DNA from: Acridotheres tristis
Taxonomy: Eukaryota; Chordata; Aves; Passeriformes; Sturnidae
Assembly: GCA_037013685.1 (NCBI GenBank)
Contig: CM072894.1
Coordinates: 17,664,949 to 17,728,948 of the forward strand
Length of the DNA: 64,000 bases
Direction of reading: 5' to 3'
The notes beneath the pieces are model-generated. The model worked only from the letters and a program-made list of their open reading frames with translations. It did not search any database and was not told the DNA's origin. Both the position numbers and the translations under genes were made by a program. Shown in pieces: positions 1-13,100 of this stretch. Position 1 is the stretch's first letter, and each line of letters begins with the position of its first letter.

Positions 1-3000
1 TCTGATCATTGGAGAAAAGAGCTAGCAGTGTAAACCAGCTGAAATTACTGAAAATCATGAATGACAGCATGAGGAAAAATATTTCTGGTGACTTTGGGCT
101 GGTGTTTTTTTGGGTTTTTTTTCAGAAAATAGAAATATCTGTGACACATACTTGCTTATGAGATACAGATGTTAATATTTTACTATCCTTTTTTGCAACT
201 TCAAGTCCAAATTATCCTAGCAAGCAATGTTTCACAAAGCAGTAGCATTACAGAATAATTTTAAATTTAAAAGCTGAAACTCCAAGGGTTTATATGATAG
301 GCTTACCAATGTAACAGGTATTTCTAGTTCTAACAGTTTGATACGGAAGAAAGGAGGTCAGAACTGACACTGTGAGGAAAGGTAAAAAGGGAAAATATGC
401 AACATAAGATTTTTCAAGCTTTCTAGTGTCTGACAGTCATAAAATATGATAAAAGAGAAGCATAAAGAACAACAAAGTCTCAGTAAGAGACAAAAAAAGG
501 AATTGGAAAAAATCCATATAAGCACACACAAATCCTTCATACAGACATTATGGGCTGCTTACCCTCCTGCTGATATTGCAGAGAGAGACAATAGGTCAGT
601 CTTGAATTGCCTAAACTGCCACATAGCAGCTTTGTGTGTTGGTTCGTAGGAGGCAAAGACATTTGCTGCCCAAGACACTCCTTCAGCAGCACACAGACCT
701 TTATTCCCACAAATACAGCAGTTACTGTTCTTCAAATCCTGCAGCTTGAGGTGGTTTACTTTCTCAGTTCTGAAGCTATAGGTATTCTGTTGTATTTTTT
801 GAGATTATTAGTTGCTGAACAAGAAGTTGTTTCCTAGTATCTGCAGTAGGTAACTTTTATGTTTCAAAATACCTGAAAGGGAACAGTTTGACCCAGGTTG
901 CTGGACATAGAACACTTTTCAGAGCTTTATTTACCTCTTAGGACAAAATCTTGCATTAGCACCATTGACAGTATCTTTACATTGGAAGAAAACTTGTATC
1001 TGTCAATTGATCTAAATTCACTATTTTACTGAATTACTTGGAAGTAGATTCACTGTTGCCATGGCTGGATTAGTAAATGATAGAAGGGCAAGCCAGCATC
1101 CTGATGCCAGAAGCCTCTACAATGAAAAACTTTATAAACATACTCAGTGATCTTATGGACATTGTGAATATTCAAATGTAAAAAAACTCTCTGAAATGCT
1201 TTATCAGTATGTCGTGCAAAGTTTAACTTGAAATTTGAGTGAAGTGAAGAATCTGGATTTTATCAAAATGCAGAAAAAAGTCACGTAAACCTATTATTAA
1301 TAAGACTATTATTAGTATTTGCTTTAAGTTTCTGTTAGCTAGTAATAACTAAAAAGAACAATAGCACCTTAAGAAACCTAGGATTACAGCTTAAGTATTT
1401 GAATAAAAATATTTTTAATCCAGGATTACTTTAGCATCATATTGTGCTCAGAATAGGAGAGAACTCCAATAGCATTCAGCTTCAGCTCTCCAATTCTCAT
1501 GGCCCCAATATCTAGTGAAAGAGCTGCTACTAAGCCTGTGTTAATTTGTCAGCTCACAAATCCACACAATTGAAACCCTCTAGTACCTACTTACAATTCC
1601 ATACAGACAGCTGTTAGTAGTTCACAGGTCTTCTCAGCACACAAAAGTCAAACAACACTAGTTGTGTACTACACCACAAAGTATTTGTTTAAATATAGAA
1701 GGTCCCCGCTCTTAGTTATGTTAATACAGAAATTCAAACATTACACAAAACTTACTAAACTTTTATAAATAGTATTACGCTTTTTTATTTCACAATATGA
1801 CTCACTGAACAGCTGGAGTTGCCACTGTGTGTGAGACAAGCATCCTGCAGTTCACTTGTAGGTGAAATTTGTTATCCTGTTGAAAACCATGAACAAAATA
1901 TCCAGACTGGCAAGCTAGGACTTTGTCTAGCAGCATCCTGACATGTGGGTATTCAGTCAATTTTACCATGAATGCATAGTCTCTAAAATGTTAGCTTGAA
2001 CAGATGCATCCCACAAGCCTATGAAGGCAACTAGCATATGTCCCCCAGCAGTGTCAGAAGTACTGTTGTAGTTTTCTAGCTATCATACAAGATTATTGCC
2101 ACCTTCTCTTTGCCAAGGGAAAGGATAGTCCAGACAGTTGACTTGAGGCAAAGTCAGCAGGGCTAGTTTAATCTGCTACAGATAATTGGCTTAATTTACT
2201 GTAATGGACTAGGGTGTACTCACAAGGTTTTTCCTGGCAGCAGAGCTGCAGAAGCTGTAATATGCTGCAGGATGGAAGGATTCAAAATTTCTAGAGCTCT
2301 AGGAAGCTGTTTATTCCTATTTTTCATGCCAAGAAGTTTTGCAGTTCACAGACACATCCCAACATCTTAGAATGTTCCCAAGGCCTTACCAGAACGAGAA
2401 CCTACTATAGGAACTGGATGCACTAATTCAAACGCTTTCAATTGTGTCAATGTAAAAAGAAAAAAAAAAATCTGATCTGTTATGAAAAAATAAATCTGCC
2501 CTCATCACTGTGTGAGAGAAGTTTCACTATTTGTGAACAGCAGAAGGAAATTGTGATTAAGGAAAGCAATGTCGTGCTTTTTGGCTCAGTAATTTCTAAG
2601 TGGGCAAACAGCCCATTAGGCAGTGTTTTTTCTTGACAGTCCTACAGGTTTTCCAATGGCTTAAGCTCAGGGACTGATAGTACAGGCTGCCCCAGAAGTA
2701 TCCTGGACCTCTATGCAGGAACCAAATTTAAGCACAATTCTTCAATTTAGCTTTTCCACTTCTGACTTATCATCAAGATCTGAACATGTTCAGTAAAAAA
2801 ATAAAACCGTCCACAGAAAAAAACAAACTCCAAGTTTGTCAACTTAACCTCAGCCTTATTGCAACTATCAGGAAAGGTCTTTTAACAATTGTTACTATTG
2901 ATTAATGGATTTGGATACTATAGTAGATGAAAGACGTATCATACAGCCAAGATATCCTAATCCAGAATTTAAATTTCTAAAAGTAATTTAATAGAAAATG

Positions 3001-3783
3001 CAAAAAAATCCCACAGGTTCTAAACATTTAAAATTAATTCACTTCTTCCACATCACATCAGATAGTGCAGAACTGTCAACCTACAAGTTCCAGTTTTGAA
3101 AGCTGGACCCGAATCCCATTAGGACCAGCAAACATGGTTAATAAATTTCAATGCTCCTTATTCAGATTAAATCCTCTGAAGTCTGAACTTCAGAAAAGGT
3201 AACAATTTATTCCTTTGAGGTAGGACAGACAGGATATTTAAGAACTAATCTCAGGTCTGAGAAGTAATGGACAGCAGAACAGAATCAAGGAACTATATAA
3301 AGGCACTTGCTTCCTACAGATTTATGTTTCACTAGTAGAAGTCCTTTTGGAGTCCTCACTGGACTTGTCTTGGCTGGTTCCCCAGTTGTGAGGTATCTTC
3401 CTGAAAATCATGAACCTGAAAACTTGGGGGTTTGAAAAAGAATGTGCTTGAGGCACTTTAGAGGCTTAAACAGAATGTGTCTGTTTGCTTCCAGCAGGAG
3501 GACCCACTTTCAGCAAAGGGTAAAGTCTGTACACAGGAAACGCCCGAGAGACCACAGAACCAATCTCATAACCTACTCATGACATTAAATCTGCACAGGC
3601 CCTACACTGTACAACAGGATCCACAGAGAACAGCCCGAGGACAATCACATTAGGAGAAATCTGAGATGGCTTAGATTTCTATGTTAACTTGCTATTCAAG
3701 TATCTATTAAGTCTCGATCAAAACAAGAGGGTAAAAGAAAATTCATACAATTGAAGTAACACTGTATCTGAGAATCTACATTG
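1..3783. other. Downstream flank of HAT1, no gene seen
   Basis: This AT-rich stretch lies past the HAT1 poly(A) signal. I found no exon of the neighbour expected from human synteny (METAP1D), no CpG island, and only short chance open frames. It holds short A-rich runs, such as the one near 2457-2470, and nothing else I can name. Confidence 0.6.
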
Positions 3784-3789
3784 TTTATT
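3784..3789 (-). terminator. HAT1: HAT1 polyadenylation signal
   Basis: On the minus strand this reads AATAAA, 207 bases past the HAT1 stop codon. It is the only canonical hexamer I see in that interval, so cleavage is expected roughly 10-30 bases further on, near 3755-3775. The 3' UTR would then be about 220-240 bases. The cleavage site is inferred, not seen. Confidence 0.75.
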
Positions 3790-3995
3790 TCATCAAGAAG
3801 TGCCCCCCAAAGCTAAAGTACAACATTTTAAAATCTACAACACAAAAATAGAAAATATTCAAAATGCACAGAAACACAAGTCACCTTTAATGTGATTAAA
3901 ACGTCACATGAGTTTTTTTGCAGTTAAGTGGCAATTAAGGATGTGCTTTACAACACTGTATAGATATCTGCAAGTTTCCTGTACAGGTAGGATCC

Positions 3996-4163
3996 TCACG
4001 CTTGTGCAAGCCGTTCTAGGACTCTTCGGTAATCTGAAACAAGCTGTTGGAAGCTCTCTTCTAACTGTTCACGTTGCAAGTTTAGGTCTATTTGGTTCAA
4101 CTGATTAGTCATCTCCTCTGGTCTTAGACACCTTCTCATCTTGGCAAGTTCTCTCTGTTTTTT
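3996..4163 (-). CDS. HAT1: HAT1 terminal coding exon 11
   Basis: This terminal coding exon is 168 bases including the TGA at 3998-3996. It begins KKQRELAKMRRCLRPEEMTN and ends LERLAQA. It is predicted to be helical and charged, like the human C terminus. The acceptor is CTTAG. The 3' UTR continues from here to about 3760. Confidence 0.97.
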   Translation of the reverse strand, partial: KKQRELAKMRRCLRPEEMTNQLNQIDLNLQREQLEESFQQLVSDYRRVLERLAQA

Positions 4164-7100
4164 CTAAGCAATCAAACAAACAGTAGTTTGAACACAGCTA
4201 GTAATTATCAAGAATATGGTATTTTATTATGGTGTTTCATTAAAATTCATTGAATTTCAGTATCTGGTTCTTTAAGATGTCCCTAATCCCAAGAGAAGCA
4301 GTAACCATGTTTGATTAATACATTTGTTCTGTTAAAGGCCCATAGTTTCTATATTGCCAATGAACTAGTGAAGGGAGGAATGGTTTCAAATTTTGTTCCT
4401 TAACCAAACATTAGCTGAAGACGTACTTTATGAAAAACTTGACTGTAGAAATGTGACCAGAATATTTAGTCCTACATTAATATTAATTACACTGGTGTCC
4501 CATTACATGACTGTTCAGCCAACTAATTTCCCTATAACTATCAAGTATTAATGTTAAGCCTCCAGTACACAGAAAAAGTTTCACAAACTCTTACAAATTA
4601 TTCAGGTTACCAGGGACTAGCAGTAACATTACTGAAAAGCAGTAAGATTATTTATAAGCATAAACATATTTGAACAGGAAGATGAGTTGTCCTTGCTCTG
4701 CCACATGTGATTTTTACCTGTTTCTCAAAAACACCTCAAAACACTTTCGTATTTTCTTTACCCAGATATACTTTTATATAGCTGATACCTATTTCTGAAC
4801 TACTCAGTTCTTCAGGTACTTTCCATTCTTCAGTCTTCTCTAGCTTTGTAAAAGCAAAATATCATTCAACACTTCATTAAAAAAAAGTATTGTGTATGTC
4901 TAGTATCTTACCAATAAACCTTTACAATACCTATGGAATCAACGTATTAAAACAACAAAATTTCATCAAATTACTATTTCTAACAGTCCCAAAATGAAAT
5001 CCCTTTTGTGCTCTAGTTTTATGCTTATCTCCCAAAGGAATATTTGTTTTCTTTCTGTGATTGATGCTGAGAGTCAGGAGAAACAAGTGGAAACTCCAGC
5101 AAACTGCAAATGAGTAAGACCAGAAAAACTTTTACAATCTCCCAAAGATTCCAGAGAGAGGCAAAGTTCAGTTCAGAAAAGGAGGTTCTGTACTTAAGTC
5201 CTGAAGAGCTGTTCTGGCACATTTCTGGCCAATAATTAAGAAACCTTTCCTTGTTGAAAGGATGTGAAAAGCAGCATAGATGCATAAATTTTAGTTTCAT
5301 TTTAAAACTTTAGCTCCATGTACTCAAAATAAGTAAGATACTGAAAACATATGACAAGCTGCCCAAATGAAAATAGAGATGAGTATCTTCTGGCCAAGCT
5401 TCTGTCAGTAGAACAACTAAAACTTTATTCTAGAATTAATTCAAAGTCTGCCTAATTAACAGGAGTTTCTGTTTAGATTATAAACATTAGCTCTGAAAAA
5501 AGGGTGCCAGCTTTTAAATGCCCATTACATCTGATACTGTACCATTAGGCCATCTTTAAGGTCCAGACTCCTGCTAAAAAGCAAACTCTTTGTATGTTTC
5601 AGAGAACCAGTCATTTCATTATCCATTTCACCCCCAAATATACTACACAAGCATATCCAGGTACACAAGATTTTGAAACCTGCCATCAGTAACATTTTGT
5701 CTGGGCAGCTTCAAGAGGATTCTTTGGGAGCAAGTTGTTGGGCTGAGAAGAAAAGCATATTCAAGTAGCAGACAAAGTATAACAATTACAAAAAGCAGTG
5801 CAGCAGTGGTATTTACTTCCAAGAGGGATGACATGAAGAACAAAGACATGATCAAGGAGATATGTCTACCAGCATGATCCACTAATAAAAAGAAGAGTTC
5901 ATCAGAAATGGAGAAGTCACAGTGAAACAGAAATTTCATAAGCTGCTTACCCTTTAAACTATGTTGGGGTGATGCCCTGTTAACTAATATACCAAATCTT
6001 TTATTTCCTGTATTAGTACTACTTATACAGACAGCAACACATCCCAATCTAGTGATGCCACATGCAGAAAGATCTCAGTATCTTTAGCCATCACCTCCTT
6101 GCTAATATAATGACTTCAAGAGGAATAGAAGTATCGTATGTTTTTCCCCTGAAGTTTCTGCATACAGTTTTTTTCCCCTGCTACTGTTAACCAGAAAATA
6201 ATTGGAATACCACTTTTAATAAACTAAGGCAGTCAACTTAGAATTATTCTGCATCTGTACAGCACTGCTCAAATGAAGCTATCAAACAGTTTATGTAATA
6301 AAATGACACCATATTAGAGTATGCAGTAATATTCCTGATTATGTTTATAAAGTTTGGTTCCCCCCTCAAAATTACCCTCCCTATATTTGAAGTTAGTTTC
6401 ATTATATTTCTGAAAACTTTTTGAAAATGGGACTGTAACTAAAATTTATTGGAAATAGTTTAAAATGAGTGTATCAGTAAGCTATTTATTAGGTAGAACT
6501 ACCATAAACAAGATGACTATTTCAGAACATGAAATTTAAAATCAGGGAAAAAAGGTGTTGGCTGCTTTAAGGACTCTTTTGAATTCACATTGAAAAAACA
6601 AAAAATGCAATGTTCTGAAGTAGCAATATTGCATATTTAGCAATACAAAATCCATTCATTATCTATGCACTTATTGTGTACAAAGACTGAAGTGGAAACA
6701 CCTGCTAGAAGCATTAGAATTGAAGCTGCTTATGGAATTTTGGGTTTCGCCTACAGGACCTCAGTGATGAGTGAGTGAATTGAAATCATGTAATAGTCAT
6801 GAAAAACAGTTGCTGAAAAATCAGCTTATTTGTAGTGGACACTGAGTGAAATTTAGCAAATGAGACAAGACACTCGTGAAAGAGAGACTGTTTTGATTAA
6901 GGTCCTGGCACAGAGCATGACCTGAAGTTATCACCAGATCAGATAGGTATTTAATTCAATGCTTGCCTCTCACTTCCACTAACAGCCCCTGTAAGTCCAA
7001 CATGACTACAATCAAAGTTTTGCTATTTTGATGTAACAGGGTAAATGCTGCTTTAGGAAAATTTTCAAGCTAATCAAGCTACTCCTCGTGTTCTGTGTAC

Positions 7101-10100
7101 AATTATATGCAGGATTTTGGTTTGCTTGACAAGTACTTAATTGACAACAGTGGCTAACATGCTAGTTACAGCAATTAACCTAGATTTATTTGTGGCCTTT
7201 CTGACTCTTGATACAAAGGCTGATGCCATTAGCAACTATGATATAAATTTTAAAATCCATATCTCAAAGGGTCAGTTTATGCAACACAGACCAACCACAT
7301 TGAAAATCCAGGATGCATTAGTAACAGGAGCTAAGAAAATTACATGGTACTATGTTTAATACTTGCTTGAAGTTTACCACTGGTATTATTTTATATTCCA
7401 TCTGCATGGAGTTAGTCCTAAGTTGACATGACTTTATTACTTCTAGCAAACTGGTTTCTTAAGACCTAGCAAACAATTACAACAGGAATCTAAACTATAC
7501 CTGCAGTGTAAACTTTACCTCTCTTCAAATTTCTGGCTTGTCTATTGAAGGTATGCTTTTAACCTCTTCAAGAAATTGACCATTTTTCCCATTAAACCTA
7601 CCTGGGCATAATGCCACTTGTAGCTAGATGGCATAAGCTTCATAGTAACCTCCTGCTAGAACTGGGCAGGAAACAGTCAGGAGCCAAACACAGGATCTTC
7701 AGCACTGCTATGTACAAATGTCCTCTGCATCTGTATATATGTCAGCTGAACACTGCATAACTAATAGTAGTTGATTGGCAACATAATTGGCATCAACTAC
7801 ATTTATGGAAATTAAAGTAAAATCAAGTATAATTAGCCTTGAAATAAATATTAAATGATACTTAAGTTATATACACCTTATAGGGCCCAATCAGTCTTCT
7901 TTTAACATCCAACCGATAGCTTCTGGACTGTTCTGCATCACCCATATTTGTTGCACGCAATCGGAGAATTTCATAAACTCGTCTTGTGTGTTGCTAATGA
8001 ACAGAAAGGAGAATAAAAACCACATCTGAATAAAGAGGTCACTCAACAGAACTCCAAGTGGAGAAATACTGAAATATTTGAGTAATTCTTCATCTTATCA
8101 GAACACAAGGGCATGGATAAATCTGTCCTCATATCTGGTGGGTTCAGTGAGTAAATATTTTTCTTTTTACTTCAAAACCATTTTATTCCATGCACCCAGT
8201 GTCTGATTTCTCAAGTGCTGCACAGTCATAGAGGTGCTTCAAGGACTAAGTGAACAGCAGAAAACCTAGAAGCCAGAGTCCAAAAACACTTCTAAGAACA
8301 AGGAGTGGAACTAGAGCGACATTAAACAATACCAAGCAGTATCCATTTGCCAATTTAAACAATCCACATATACCTACTGTCCTTCACAAGGTCCACTGAA
8401 AGTTCTAAATATGAAAATGAAACAACAATATTTGAAGTTTCCTGTTTACTAGGGCAGAAAATTAATTAGCAAATGGAAAAACTGAAGTGCTCTTGGTATC
8501 AGGATCAGAAAATAAGACATCTAGGGAGAAAATTATGTTGCTACTAAAAGTATTAACTTGCATCTGTATGAAAACAGAATTTAAGACCAAGTATATTTTT
8601 TCTGAACACCAGAACAAAAATAAAGTGGTTTGTTTGCTATACTACCACATTTATATACTGTTAAAAAAACAAATGAAACTTACTTATCCTTTCAGATTTA
8701 AAACAGAAAAGGCTGCAGATGCAATTTCCTTATATAAGCGATACTGTTTTCATGAACACATCTGAATATGGCTTCACACTGTCCATCCTTCAAGGTTTAA
8801 AGTCTTCAGTGCATCACATTCAAATACATTTTTAATTAAGTAATTCTATTATTTCACTACCGTATTCAAAATCGAGTAATAATAACTTAAGATTACCATC
8901 AAATTTAATTGTTTGATTTAACTCTTCAGTTCTCCAAGTGTTTAGAGTTGCATTAAGTTGTCTGCCACTTTAGCATTCTGCATTCCCAAAGCAATACTTA
9001 TTTGCACAAATACTCTTGAAAGAAATCAAAACCATATCAAATTCTATTACAACAGAATTTGTAGGTAAAAAAGGCATTTATCTACAACCATGAGCCATGT
9101 ATCTCCTGATACATCCTTAACAATGGTCAAAATAAATGTATAAATAAGTGTGTAAATTCCATGTCTCTAAGTTTAAATTGTATTGTACTACTTTGATAAG
9201 AATATGTCAAACTACAACTGTACTGATTTAATACCTTATTTATTTTCAATTTTTGTTGAGCTTCTGTCACCATTTCTTGACTGAAACCTTGCATTAACTT
9301 CACTGGGGAAAAGCAAAGCAGATCTTGACAGAGCTTCACAAGAACAAAGTCTCTAAGCTTTACATAGTTCTCAGATGGATCTTCAGCTAGAAAGAATAAA
9401 AAAAGCTTATCAGCATTATTTGTTTTCTCATCTCAGGTATGCAATTACAAAGAACTAAGGAAAACAAAAGCAGGTGCAGTATCCATTTGTATATAAACAA
9501 ATGTGCTTAATTGTAAGCACTGTTATCAAAAGTTACAATGTTTGACAGTAGACATCAAACAGGTCCCCAAAAGAGAAACTTCTAATATTTTGTGTATGCA
9601 GTGCTGTACATATCTATTATGAAACTGACTTTTTAAAACCCATTTAATTCCCTGGGAAAAGACGACTAGCCTATAAACCTTTTTTTTTTTTGTTGTATCT
9701 TTCATCTATTCTGCATTTGACAATGGTAGAACTACTAAAACACAAACAAAAAGGAAAATGGGGGAAAAAAATGGTGAAAATATCCTATTGTATGCAAGTA
9801 AACTAGCTGAAGACATATATTCAGCAGGAGTTAGTCTTTGTTAGCAGGGAAGGCAGGAAAAGGTACAACCCAAAGAACAAGATTATCCAAAATTAAAAGG
9901 CTGAAATGACCTAAACAAAGCTGATCACGATTTCAAGTTACTTCCATTTTACTTAAAAAGACAGCATAGCTATCAAAAGTGTTGCTTTAGAAAAAACCCA
10001 CTGAAATTGAGAACTAGCCTCAGTTAAGATCAACATGAGCCCATATGCAACTATTTAATGCAGCAAGAAAATATTTACAACACTATGAATATATTTCTTT

Positions 10101-13100
10101 TTTTGTTGCTTTAGACAAGCTCACTACAAACAAGTAGTAGCAGGGCCATGCTTACCCTTAACACTTACTTTTCTGGGAGCTACCATTGTGGAGTATTGCT
10201 AACCAGCTTACATCTCAGTGTTTCCCTTTAGTTTTGAGGTACACTGTAAATAGTTAAAATTTGCAGTTTTAGGATGATGAAAAGCAAAACAAAGCTACCA
10301 AGGACTGGGATAGAAGCTTTTGCCGCATAGTGTATGTGGCACTGCACAACTAACGATTTCTTTTTCTGGGTTGGGTTAAAATGTATTGTGCATGAGTGGC
10401 CTAATCTTGTATGGCAAGCCTTATAGCACTTATTCTGCAAAAGAGATCGGAGAAGTGCACTAAAGTAAATTGATTCATTCTTTTGCACTCAGATTAGTTA
10501 AAAGAAGAACGAGGCAGTTTCTGTCCAGTAAGCACTATCAGCATACATTTTGCTCATGTGAGGATGACGAAGTATGAGCAGAACAAAATATTTGCTGCCA
10601 ATGTGAAACTCAAAAGTAATTTAAGTTAGTAAATTATTAGCTTTTTCAAAGAAATTAATTGGATCTTCATTTCCTCTTTACAGAAAGGTTAAATTGTGAA
10701 ATAAAGCCTTTAGGTGATATATCCTAAATATCCTAGCGATATTAAAGTTGTCCAAGCCCAATGTCCCCCTCAAAAATGGCAATAAATACTGCTCTAAGAG
10801 TCTTAACTTTCATAACTTGTAGAATATTGCAAGCTTTCTCCTGCTTCATTCCACAAAAAAATTGAACCCTGTTTTAGTGCATTTTTACTGTTTGCTACAA
10901 CCCTGCACTTAAGGCACTGAGCCATGAACACTTCATAGGATTTATGCAGTGGTATGTTAAGACTTTGCTCATCCTCAATTATAAAAGCTATGTAAAAGTT
11001 TGTATTATTAAAAGAAAAAAGTAAATGAATGATGCACATGAGTTCCTGTTACATACACTAAATTAAACTTTCTTAGGTTCCCATGAACTGGATTGAAATT
11101 ATGAGGTGGATTATTTTGTTAGGATGATCCAGCAACAACACATTATGAAAGCAAGTGGCCTACTGGGTTTGAATTAGAATGGAGTTATTTCTAACCTAGA
11201 TGAGACTACACATAGAACCGAATAGTCAGCTTGTGTTTGAACTGTATTTCTTCCTTTAGGAGACTTGAAACCACAGGACTGATGCCATGCCTGTAGCAAT
11301 TTTAACGTTAGTTTTGTTATGCACATGAACTCTTTATCTACCACTTCCACAATCTTTTGTTTTTAGGTATTTATGCACACACATCTAATGTCATGGATAC
11401 CTTCAGCCAGCAATACGTGCTCCTAGAACACAAGCTCTCTACAAACTCTTACTGTCTGTAAAATTTCAGCTTGCACACTGATATTAACATGCTATTTTAG
11501 TTAGATGTGTGGAATCACCCCTCAGGTTTGAGTTTTGGCTAATAGGGGTAAGCTGAACAAGGAATTTGACAATGCTTGATCTCTTGGCAAACTCAGCTGT
11601 ATATCTCACAGTAAAATAGTTAATTAGCTGGTAATCTGTTCACGCTAGGGATTGAATTTTCCTGGTGAGCTGTTCTCTGAGTTAAGTATTTAAGAAACTA
11701 CGCTACATACACTTCTGTAAACCAGGGTACTATTAATCCTGAACTAAGCAGAAGCTAAATCTTCAAAAGGCTTTAAATTCAGATAAATAAACATAAAAGT
11801 TAGCTTGTGCGCCAACAATCTGTCAAAGTTCCTTATTAAAAATTGAACACAAACCTGTTATATCAAGTACTGTAGGAGAAGACATATAGTATCTATGAAC
11901 TGTTTCAAGCAGCTGAGCACCATGGCCTTCTCCTTGGAATGGTGGCAAGATCAGCATCTGGCTACAGACAAAGGAATGCATTTTCAGTTCAAATGCAAGC
12001 ATTTGGCAACAATATGAAGTCTTAAAAACAAAATGGTATTTCATTTTAGATTAAGGTATGTGCAATCTTCATGTTGAAGTGTAATTTTTAACATAATCTT
12101 AAAACTGTTAAATACTCAAAACTTGTTTGAGATTCCCTCTGCTTCGAGAAGGGAACAATGAAATAAATCAGTGCATAGACAGGCAATAATGGTGATTTTT
12201 TTAAACAAATCAACACTATTATAAACAAGTATTGGGAACTTCAGCAGTTCCCTCTTCTGAAATAAAAGGCAAGGCACGAGTTACACCGCCAATTACCTTA
12301 CACGTGGCCGGGTTTTGTCTGGGTACACATAGTAATTATAGACTGTCATGTAGCCTACGGTCGCAAAGAGCGTAGCTCCGTCCTTATTATACTTCTCAAA
12401 TCTGCAGATAAAACAGAAAGCCAAGCAGGTCAATTACAGTTGTGCTCCCATGCAGTGTCCATTTTCTTTTCCATTCTCCAACTGAATTTTCAGTGTCAGC
12501 AAGCTACTCTGTGAGGGCCCAATGGGTACACCTGCTATGTTCTGAATGTACAATTCACTTAATTGGTGTGCAGCAACTTGGATAAATCAGACCTCTTTAC
12601 AGCACTTCAGTGCACTTGCCTATTATAAAGATGAATAGGTGGCAAGTAAAAGAAAACACAGGCAAAGCTCATTTTACTGTTTAAGCCTACATTCAGGGCT
12701 CTAACGGACAACAGCATTTAATTCAGCTCTATTCTCAAGCTTTCCCAAAGCATAATGGAGGAAAACTCAAGCCTCATAAACAATGTTTTTTCTTTCCTGG
12801 GAAAAATATCATTATACTGCTCCAATAATTGGCCAGCCACAATTAAAATGCAGGCTTTGTGGAGGTAATAAGGTCCACTGTTGCTTTAGAACTGTACTTA
12901 CACTAGAAAGTAGTTCCATCTTTCATCATCTACATCAATAAAGCTAGCAGTTTCAATAAACCACATCAAGAACGTCTGAAGCCTTTCATGATATTCTCGA
13001 AAGCCTGGACATGTCATGTCAGCCTAGGGAAAAAGCCAGGAGAAGTCAGGTGAAACCTATCACAGACACAAGAGGAAAACCTATGCAAAATCTAATTAAA

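Larger units (their letters stand above)
7994..12901 (-). other. HAT1: HAT1 introns 6-9, no extra feature seen
   Basis: These are the introns between exons 6 and 10 (7994-9234, 9387-11854, 11962-12296, 12402-12901). They are AT-rich and I see no repeat, RNA gene or extra exon in them. Confidence 0.65.

Noticed and set aside
1..3783. Possible METAP1D exon expected next to HAT1 by human synteny
   Set aside because: I looked for methionine aminopeptidase motifs and for a CpG island and saw neither, so the gene probably starts left of the window.
5643..6047. 134-codon minus-strand open frame in HAT1 intron 10
   Set aside because: It starts with TTG, not ATG, has no recognisable domain, and lies wholly within an intron.
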